NCBI GenBank assembly: GCA_947044405.1
Contig: CAMRHE010000360.1
Coordinates: 483,001 to 547,000, forward strand
Source: Leptodactylus fallax
Lineage: Eukaryota > Chordata > Amphibia > Anura > Leptodactylidae
Direction of reading: 5' to 3'
Length of the DNA: 64,000 bases
In this document: piece by piece, positions 55,167 to 64,000 of the stretch
How positions within the stretch are numbered: position 1 is the first letter of the stretch
Layout of the letters: the number at the start of each line of letters is the position of its first letter
The notes under the pieces: generated by a model
The model's database searches: none
The model's input: only the letters and a program-made list of their open reading frames with translations
What the model was told of the DNA's origin: nothing
Translations under genes and position numbers: made by a program

Positions 55167-56465
55167 ATACATGGTTTTCAAAATTTTGATCAAATAAAAA
55201 TCTGAAACAGTGTGACATGCAAAATTCTTCTGCCCCCTGTACTCTGATACCACAAAATAAAATCCAGTGCGCACAATAGCCTTCAGAAGTCACTTAATGA
55301 GTTAATAGAGTCCAGCTGTGTGTAATGTAGTCTCAGTATAAATGCACGAGTTCTGTGAAGGCCTCAGTGGTTTGTTAGAGAACACTAGTGAACAAACAGC
55401 ATCATGAAGACCAAGGAACTCACCAGACAGGTCAGAGATAAAGTTGTGGAGAAGTTTAAAGCAGGGTTAGGTTATAAATACATGTCCCAAGCTTTGAGCA
55501 TCCCAAGAAGCTGCTCAATCCATCATCCAAAAATGGAAAAAGTATTCTACAACTGCAAACCTACCAAGACATGGCCGTTCACCTAAACTAACAGATCACT
55601 GAGCAAGGAGAGCACTGGTCAGAGAAGCAGCCAAGAGGCCCATGGTCACTCTGGAGGAGCTGCAGAAATGCACAGCTCAGGTACAGGGAAAATCTGTCCA
55701 CAGGACAACTAGAAGTCACTGTGCACTCCACAAATCTGGCCTTTATGGAAGAGTGGCAAGAAGAAAACCATTGTTGAAAGAAAGACATAAGAAGTGCTGT
55801 TTACCACTTCTTATGTGCCATATAGGGGACACAGCAAACATGTGGAAGAAGGTGCTTTTGCCAAATGAGACCGAAGTTGGCCTAAATGCAAAGCACTATG
55901 TGTGGCGGAAATACAGTATAACCCTGCTCATTCCCCTGAACACACCGTCATCCCCACTGTGACACATTGGGGGCAGCATCATGCTGGGGGGATAGGGAAG
56001 CTGGTCAGAGCTGATGGGAAGATGGATGGGGCTAAATACAGAGCAATCCTGGAAGAAAACCTGTTGGAGGCTGCAAAAGACTTGAGACTGGGAAGGAGAT
56101 TCACCTTCCAGCAAGACAATGACCCTAAACATACAGCCAGAGCTACAGTGGAATGATTTAGTTCACAGAATATTCATGTGTTAAAATGGCCCAGTCACAG
56201 TCCAGACCTAAATCCCATTGAGCATCTGTGGCAAGACATGAAAATTGCTGTTCACAGACGCTCCATCCAATCTGGCTGTAAAGAAGAAGAAGGGGCAAAA
56301 ATCTCAGTCTCTAGATGTGCAAAGCTGGTAGAGACAGAGCCCAAAAGACTTGCAGCTGTAAATGTAGCGAAAGGAGGCTCTACAAAGTATTACTATAGGA
56401 GGGCTGAAGACTTTTGCACGTCACACTTTTCAGATTTTTATTTGATTAAGATTTTGAAGACAAAA
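55167..56465 (+). pseudogene. Tc1/mariner element with broken transposase
   Basis: The left end CATGGTTTTCAAAATTTTGA matches, inverted, the right part CAGATTTTTATTTGATTAAG. Transposase starts near 55404 (KTKELTRQVRDKVVEKFKAG, helix-turn-helix start). It is broken by shifts near 55480, 55565 and 55890 and by a stop near 56156. QQDNDPKHTARA and DLNPIEHLWQDMK keep the second Asp and the Glu of the DD34E triad. The first Asp region reads LPNETEVG, with Asn in place of Asp. Confidence 0.85.
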
Positions 56466-56712
56466 GTCCTGCTGTTCCACCATGGTGCCACCAAAACCAG
56501 AAGTAGTGTTGCTGTTGCCTCATTCTTATTGTTACTACTTGCACAAGTGTTTCCTGTTCACCCTTCTTTTGCTTGTCTACTGCCCTGTTTTTCCAGTCAT
56601 TTTTTCTGCACAATACTTATGTCTAATAGTGATTGGCAATACTGACACTGTGTGCATGTCTTTTTTTTTTTTTTTTTTTTACAAAAGATATTTCAAGAAA
56701 AATAGCAAAGCT
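56466..56712. other. Unassigned stretch between the Tc1-like element and unit B
   Basis: T-rich sequence including a T18 run near 56665. No gene seen. Confidence 0.4.
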
Positions 56713-57820
56713 GTAAAAGGGTGAACTGTTCAGTGACTATGCAGCCTGCAATAGAAGTACTGATATTTTGCAATGCATTAGTATTGTAATGCATTGCATT
56801 AATGATCAGATGCCTAGGGGATCCAATAAGTGTAATAAAAAAAAAGGAAAAAAAAGGAAAAAAAAAAAAAATATTACAAAAAATAAAAAATAATATTATA
56901 AATTAAAATCTCCCTCCTTTCCCTAGAACACATATAAAACTACTTCAATACTGTGAAACACATACATATTAGGTATCCCTGTGTCCGAAAATGCCCGGTC
57001 TACAAACCTATAAAAATATTTTTCCCGTTCGGTGAACGTTGTAGCGGGATCAAAACAATAGACATTCCCCAAAATGGTATATCTAAAAAGTACATCTGGC
57101 CACACTAAAAAGACAACCTGTGCATTCCCGTACATGGAAATATAAAAAAAAGGTATGGGTGTGAGAATATGGCGACTTTTAGAAAAAAAAAATTTTTGTG
57201 CAAAGATTAACTTTTTTGTTAAGAAGCTAATATAAAAATAAAACTATATAAATTTGGTATCCCCGGAATCATACCAAAACACAGAATACAGGTGACATGT
57301 CAATTTGGCTACAGATTGAACACCGTAAAAATAAAGCCCCTAAGAAAGTTGCACAAATGCTCTTTCTCTCCAATTCCACCCCATTCTGAAATTTTTCCAG
57401 CTTCCCAGTACATTGTACAGAATAATAAATGGCACCATTATGAAGAACAATTTGTCCTGCAAACATTAAGTCTTCATATGGCTCTGTGAACACAAAAATT
57501 AAAAATTTTGAGGTTTGGAAAGTCTGGAGTCAAAAATGAAAATCGAAAAATGTCACCGGTGGGAAGGGGTTAATAAATAATAAAAAGAAAACACAGATTT
57601 TGGGAATTGCCATATACATAAGAACTCAGAATGCAGGAAAACAGTAATATTATTTTACCCACGCCTAAATGGCGCAAAAAAAAAAAATCTAAAAAAATGA
57701 TATTAGAATTGCCATTTTTTGTTTCAGTCCCCCAAAAAATTATAAGTGTTATATTTCCCAAAGTAGCATCAATAAATCCGTCAAGTCTTCCAGCAAAAAA
57801 TAAGCCCTTGCACAATTCCT

Positions 57821-58787
57821 TTAACCCCTTCAGGTCTGAGCCCAAAAGTGCGTTAAAGACCAGGCCTCATTTTGCAAAACTGACATATGTCAATTTATAT
57901 GGCAATAACTTTAAGACGCTTTAACTTGCACAAGTGATTTTGAGACTGTTTTTTCGTGAGACATTGTACTTCATGTTAGTGGTAAACATTGAACAATATT
58001 TTTGTATTTATTTATAAAAAAAATAGGAAATTTGATGGAAATTTGGAAAAAAAAAATCGCAATTTTCAAAATGTGAAATGCTCTGCTTTTCAAACAGATA
58101 GTTATACCACCCAAATAAGTTAATAAATATTGTCTTTTTTTAATATGTCCCACTAGGACACCTGAACCAACGATAGTCTGATCGCTGATTCAGCACTATA
58201 GACTGCAATACACGTGTATTGCAGTCTATACAGGAATTCAGCCTATGTAGACACACAGGCTGATTTCCAGAGGTCCCGGCAGGATCAACCAGGTACTGAG
58301 GGCTTCAGGCAGCCTGGGGTCACTGGCCAGACCCTGGGCTGCATATTATAGATACCGGCACCCCTGATCTCACCACGGGGGGTGCCGGGGACGGCAACAT
58401 GGCGGACCGCTGCATCCAAGGGGTTAAAATCCCCAATCAGTGCTCAGCGCCAATTGGGGGTTAAGGAGCAGGGTGTTAGCTGTCAGTTACAGCTAACACC
58501 CTCTCCTGATGCCGCCCGCGGCACTCAGTGCCGCTAGCAGACACTTAAAATGCTGCGGTCGCTATTGACCGCGCATCTCAAGGGTTAAACAGCGGGGATC
58601 GGTGTTATCACTGGTCCTCGCTGTTGCAGTGGGAGCCTAGCTGTCAAATACAGCCGTGCTCCCGTTGTGATCGCACGGACTCTGCTTCTGAGCCCGCTCG
58701 ATCACCGTCACGTACCTGTACGTGGGGATGCGGAAACTAACCACATTCTCCCACGTACAGGTACGTGAGAATGCGTGAAGGGGTTAA
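57821..58787 (+). mobile_element. 967-bp TTAA (piggyBac-like) non-autonomous element
   Basis: Starts TTAACCCCTTCAGGTCTGAG and ends GCGTGAAGGGGTTAA: 12-bp inverted termini TTAACCCCTTCA including the TTAA target on each side. Near the right end, CCACGTACAGGTACGTGAG and CACGTACCTGTACGTGGGG form a further inverted pair. No coding capacity. It is the short relative of the split element at 3737-25926. Confidence 0.85.
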
Positions 58788-59052
58788 TATATTACTGCAT
58801 TCTTATGTTCCTTTTTTTTTTTTTCGTTCCATTGCAGGACATTTCTGGGAACTTGTTCTAAATACAAGGGGCAAAATATAACCTGCAATTTATGACTCCA
58901 GGCAGCATCTCACAAAACTAACATGACCACAGGAGTGAATATTGTGTAAGATATATATGTGACACATGACTCAGAGAGGCTCCTGTGTCTATACGTTAGG
59001 ATTTCCAGGACAGTGATGTCTCTTATGTGTAGAGATCCTCTCTGCTTCTTCC

Positions 59053-59240
59053 GCCGGGTTCTGTGGCGTGTACCTGTAATCCTAGCTTCTCTGGGAGGCT
59101 TAGGCTGTGGGATCACTTGTGGTTTGGGAGTTCAGTTCCATTCTGTGTGGGTCTGGTGTTCACCCTCATCATCAACCCAAGGACTTAGAGGATGAACCGA
59201 CCGGCCCTGTTCAAAAACCCCAGAACTCATCAACTTAGAG
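59053..59240 (+). pseudogene. 7SL (SRP) RNA-like sequence B1
   Basis: Counterpart of A1, almost identical, starting GCCGGGTTCTGTGGCGTGTA; it keeps GGGAGTTCAGTTCC where A1 has GGGATTTCAACTCC. It carries the same upstream TTCTTCC and downstream CAGATGTCAAGTTTT. Confidence 0.7.
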
Positions 59241-59500
59241 GAAGGAGCACTAACGTACAGACTGCACTTATGAACAGCCAGAATGGAGCTGCCTAAACCA
59301 CACAGTGACACCCAGCCTTCTTATTGCTGCAGATGTCAAGTTTTCCCTCTTAAAAGTCGTCATTTCCAGAGACCTTTACATTCACTAAATTTTATACAAG
59401 TTCCAAGAAATATAATGTATTAGAATGAGGAACATTATGAAGAAAAAGGAAAAAAAAATTGCAATAACAGCCTTGGCCGAGGAAACTCTCTCTGTCTTCC

Positions 59501-59718
59501 GCCGGGTGCTGTGGCGCTTACCTGTAATCTTCACTTCTCTGAGTGGCTGAGGCTGTGAGATCCCTTGAGTTTGGGAGTTCTGCTCCATCCTGTGCAGTGT
59601 AGATTAGGTGTCTGTGCTATGCTCAGCATCATTATGGTGACTTTGGGGAAGCTTGGAGGCTCCAGGGTGTCTAAGGAGGGATAAACCAGCTCAGGATGGA
59701 TATGGAGGAGCATAAACC
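59501..59718 (+). pseudogene. 7SL (SRP) RNA-like sequence B2
   Basis: Counterpart of A2 and the most complete of the four. It keeps GAGTGGCTGAGGCTG, AGCATCATTATGGTGACTTT, CTAAGGAGGGATAAACCAGC and then CTCAGGATGGATATGGAGGA, which covers the asymmetric-loop side of SRP helix 8. CAGATGTCAAATTTT follows at once. Confidence 0.75.
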
Positions 59719-60276
59719 AGATACAGATGTCAAATTTTGAAATAAACACTTTTTTAATGGCTTCGCTCTACATCACGTACTATTATATCAGGGGCGGTTG
59801 CTGTTCTTGCAAACCTATATAATAGTATGTCATGAAGATGGTGCCGGCTCCGATGAACTTCTCTCCCGGCTGTGAGTGATAAAAACAATATTTGTGACCT
59901 CTTACTCCTTAGATGCCCCCATCAATAATTATGGCATCTATGGGGTCTCTTTGTGTTTGCCCCTCCTATGGGCACCCCCGCAATGTGATCAAAGACTTAG
60001 TATGGAAATAAATGTTAATGTCAAAAATCCACATAAAAAAACAAATAAAGTATGAGATAAAAATAAAATAAAAAACATAAATAGCCATTTTCCCAATATG
60101 ATTTTTTCATAATAAAAATATGCCATATTTGGAAATGATGCGTCTGTATCTACCCATTCTGTAAAAATAGTTCATTATTTATCCCACACTGTGAACCCCA
60201 TAAAAAATAAAGAATAAAAAAAAATTGCTGGTCAATTGATGCCAGGACAATATTTTAAATAATCAAATAGAACTCA

Positions 60277-60593
60277 AAATGATACCAAAAGATATAACAG
60301 AGGTTTCTGTAAAAATACACGCTCTCATGCAGAACTCATGGTGGAAAAATAAAAATGTTGTGGCTCACAGAATATGGCGCCACTGAAACAAATATTTGTA
60401 GCAAATGAGTGTTTCGTTGGGGAAAAAAATTACAACTTAAAAAAACCAATATAATCATGGAATCGTATTGACCGGCAGAATAAAGGTAGAATGTTATTTA
60501 TGATGCACCGCGCAAAATTTAAATACATAAAAATCATTGGCTAAATTTTTTTTTTTTTTTTTTTTTTGCCAGTGTCAACTAAGAAAGCGTTAA
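60277..60593. other. AT-rich stretch related to the TTAA element body
   Basis: AATCGTATTGACCGGCAGAA and following bases resemble 4280-4330 (AATCATACCGACCCGCAGAA), part of the split TTAA element. A T22 run is near 60547. No gene. Confidence 0.5.
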
Positions 60594-60596
60594 TCA

Positions 60597-63500
60597 GATT
60601 TGTGATACCTGGTCATAGGTGTAATATACTGATGCTGATACCTGGTCATGTGTATATATACTGATGTGATACCTGGTCATGTGTAATATACTGCAGTGTG
60701 ATACCTGGTCATGTGTAAATGTGATGTGACCTAGGAAATAGAAGACAATGTGACCTATACTGATGTGATACCTGGTCATGTGTAATATATACTGATGTGA
60801 TACCTGGTCATGTGTATAATATACTGATGTTATACCTGGTCATGTGTGTAAATATACTGATGTGATACCTGGTCATGTGTAATATACTGATGTGATACCT
60901 GGTCATGTGTAAATATACTGATGTGATACCTGGTCATGTGTAATATATACTGATGTGATACCTGGTCATGTGTAAATATACTGATGTGATACCTGGTCCT
61001 GTGTAATATACTGATGTGATACCTGGTCATGTGTAATATACTGATGTGATACCTGGTCATGTGTAATATACTGATGTGATACCTGGTCATGTGTAATATA
61101 TACTGATGTGATACCTGGTCATGTGTAATATACTGATGTGATACCTGGTCATGTGTAATATATACTGATGTGATACCTGGTCATGTGTAATATACTGATG
61201 TGATACCTGGTCATGTGTAATATACTGATGTGATACCTGGTCCTGTGTAATATACTGATGTGATACCTGGTCCTGTGTAATATACTGATGTGATACCTGG
61301 TCTGTGTAATATATACTGATGTGATACCTGGTCATGTGTAATATACTGATGTGATACCTGGTCATGTGTAATATACTGATGTGATACCTGATGTGATACC
61401 TGGTCATGTGTAATATACTGATGTGATACCTGGTCATGTGTAATATACTGATGTGATACCTGGTCCTGTGTAATATACTGATGTGATACCTGGTACTGTG
61501 TAATATACTGATGTGATACCTGGTTGTGTAATATACTGATGTGATACCTGGTCCTGTGTAATATACTGATGTGATACCTGGTTCTGTGTAATATACTGAT
61601 GTGATACCTGGTTCTGTGTAATATACTGATGTGATACCTGGTCATGTGTAATATACTGATGTGATACCTGGTCCTGTGTAATATATACTGATGTGATACC
61701 TGGTAAATACTGTGTGTCATGTGTAATATACTGATGTGATACCTGGTCGTGTGTAATATACTGATGTGATACCTGGTCATGTGTAATATACTGATGTGAT
61801 ACCTGTGTCATGTGTAATATACTGATGTGATACCTGGTCCTGTGTAATATACTGATGTGATACCTGGTCCTGTGTAATATACTGATGTGATACCTGGTCA
61901 TGTGTAATATACTGATGTGATACCTGGTCATGTGTAATATACTGATGTGATACCGCTGTGTAATATACTGATGTGTACTGTGTAATATACTGATGTGATA
62001 CCTGGTCCTGTGTAATATACTGATGTGATACCTGGTCATGTGTAATATACTGATGTGATACCTGGATGTGTAATATACTGATGTGATACCTGGTCATGTG
62101 TAATATACTGATGTGATACCTGGTATGTGTAATATACTGATGTAACGATGATACCTGGTCATGTGTAATATACTGATGTGATACCTGGTCATGTGTAATA
62201 TACTGATGTGATACCTGGTCATGTGTAATATACTGATGTGATACCTGGTCGTGTGATATATAGTGATGTGATACGTGTGTAATATACTGATGTGATACCT
62301 GGTCATGTGTAATATACTGATGTGATACCTGGTCCTGTGTAATATACTGATGTGATACCTGGTCATGTAATATACTGATGTGATACCTGGTCGTGTGTAA
62401 TATATACTGATGTGATACCTGGTCATGTGTAATATACTGATGTGATACCTGGTCCTGTGTAATATATACTGATGTGATACCTGGTCATGTGTAATATACT
62501 GATGTGATACCTGGTCCTGTGTAATATACTGATGTGATACCGATATGTGAATATACTGATGTGATACCTGGTCCTGTGTAAATATACTGATGTGATACCT
62601 GGTCATGTGTAATATACTGATGTGATACCTGGTCCTGTGTAATATACTGATGTGATACCTGGTCATGTGTAATATACTGATGTGATACCTGGTCATGTGT
62701 AATATACTGATGTGATACCTGGTCATGTGTAATATACTGATGTGATACCTGGTCCTGTGTAATATACTGATGTGATACCTGGTCATGTGTAATATACTGA
62801 TGTGAATGTGTAATATACTGATGTGATACCTGGTCATGTGTAATATACTGATGTGATACCTGGTCGTGTGTAATATACTGATGTGATACCTGGTCATGTG
62901 TAATATACTGATGTGATACCTGGTCATGTGTAAATATACTGATGTGATACCTGGTCATGTGTAAATATACTGATGTGATACCTGGTCATGTGTAATATAT
63001 ACTGATGTGATACCTGGTCGTGTGTAATATACTGATGTGATACCTGGAGGAAAAGATGTGATACCTGGTCATGTGTAATATACTGATGTGATACCTGGTC
63101 ATGTGTAAAATATACTGATGTGATACCTGGTCGTGTGTAAATATACTGATGTGATACCTGGTCCTGTGTAATATACTGATGTGATACCTGGTCGTGTGTA
63201 ATTAATATATACTGATGTGATACCTGGTCATGTGTAATATACTGATGTGATACCTGGCAGTGTACCTGGTCATGTGTAATATACTGATGTGATACCTGGT
63301 CCTGTGTAATATACTGATGTGATACCTGGTCATGTGTAATATATACTGATGTGATACCTGGTCATGTGTAATATATACTGATGTGATACCTGGTCATGTG
63401 TAATATACTGATGTGATACCTGGTCTGTGTAATATACTGATGTGATACCTGGTCCTGTGTAATATACTGATGTGATACCTGGTCATGTGTAATATACTGA

Positions 63501-64000
63501 TGTGATACCTGGTCATGTGTAATATACTGATGTGTACCTGATATATATACTGATGTGATACCTGGTCATGTGTAATATACTGATGTGATACCTGGTCATG
63601 TGTAATATACTGATGTGATACCTGGTCATGTGTAATATATACTGATGTGATACCTGGTCATGTGTAATATACTGATGTGATACCTGGTCCTGTGTAATAT
63701 ACTGATGTGATACCTGGTTGTGTGTAAATATACTGATGTGATACCTGGTCGTGTGTAAATATACTGATGTGATACCTGGTCATGTGTAATATACTGATGT
63801 GATACCTGGTTCTGTGTAATATACTGATGTGATACCTGGTCATGTGTAATATACTGATGTGATACCTGGTCATGTGTAATATACTGATGTGATACCTGGT
63901 CATGTGTAATATATACTGATGTGATACCTGGTCATGTGTAATATATACTGATGTGATACCTGGTCATGTGTAAATATACTGATGTGATACCTGGTCCTGT
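60597..64000 (+). repeat. 30-bp minisatellite, runs off the window
   Basis: About 110 copies of TGATGTGATACCTGGTCATG with TGTAATATAC. Main variants have TCCTG or TCGTG in place of TCATG, and TATATAC or AAATATAC in place of AATATAC. The period is ten codons, so the minus strand shows long apparent frames; these are not genes. Confidence 0.95.

Larger units (their letters stand above)
56713..60276. repeat. Segmental duplication, unit B
   Basis: The same series of blocks as unit A: GGTGAACTGTTC start, CTAGGGGATCCAATAA, the AT-rich region with CACATACATATTAGGTATCC, two 7SL-like sequences and the CACGTACTATTATATCAGGG tail. The 967-bp TTAA element at 57821-58787 and about 80 further bases are extra. 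Confidence 0.85.

Noticed and set aside
60594..63903. Long minus-strand frames with a ten-residue repeat
   Set aside because: They come directly from the 30-bp minisatellite, whose period is divisible by three.
60597..64000. CRISPR-like array
   Set aside because: The units are contiguous without unique spacers, and the genome is clearly eukaryotic.

Overview
The window looks like a gene-poor, repeat-saturated stretch of a large vertebrate genome, most likely an amphibian (anuran). The reasons are two long Tx1-clade LINEs, L1-like and CR1-like LINE fragments, Ty3/gypsy elements with the integrase-before-RT order, Tc1/mariner, hAT-like and TTAA-specific elements, and many foldback MITEs ending in TTAAAG(A/G)GGTTGTCC. 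I found no host protein-coding gene. Almost every long open frame is either a broken transposon ORF or a by-product of a satellite whose period is a multiple of three.

Layout. 1-875: end of a gypsy element (RNase H, polypurine tract, LTR). 940-1915: a solo LTR with a 4-bp target duplication. 2595-34990: a 37-bp minisatellite split by a ~30-kb nest of insertions. From the outside in, the nest is an L1-like ORF2 (four pieces), a TTAA-bounded piggyBac-like element inserted into it (3737-25926), a hAT-like element inside that (4498-24035, 8-bp target duplication CTCATATG), a foldback MITE inside the hAT (6373-23683), and two Tx1-clade LINEs head to tail inside the MITE (6721-15369 and 15380-23658). 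The L1 is also broken by an antisense CR1 end (26513-26767), by a hAT-like left end (from 27205) and by an antisense Gmr1-like gypsy element (27867-33332).

34995-45830: a GC-rich 57-bp satellite in four blocks, separated by three copies of a ~737-bp AT-rich spacer that always joins at the same point of the unit. 45831-52624: MITEs, two stand-alone LTRs of the same family as the antisense gypsy element, a Tc1 remnant and an L1 3' end. 52625-60276: a segmental duplication (two units, the first ended by a Tc1-like element). Each unit carries a pair of 7SL (SRP) RNA-like sequences, and the second also holds a 967-bp TTAA element. 60597 to the end: a 30-bp minisatellite that runs off the window.

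How the parts relate. The two LINE copies have the same layout: a coiled-coil ORF, an in-frame stop, a CCHC ORF, then an endonuclease/RT ORF2 reached through an overlapping TAATG. They share a 10-bp flank (TCCAATTCCT) at left, middle and right, and each 3' UTR carries a pair of hairpins with different stems but nearly the same loop. Neither copy is intact. The most interesting signals are the tandem, apparently site-directed LINE pair lodged in a DNA transposon end, its twin hairpins, the 7SL-like pairs, and the datable order of nested insertions.
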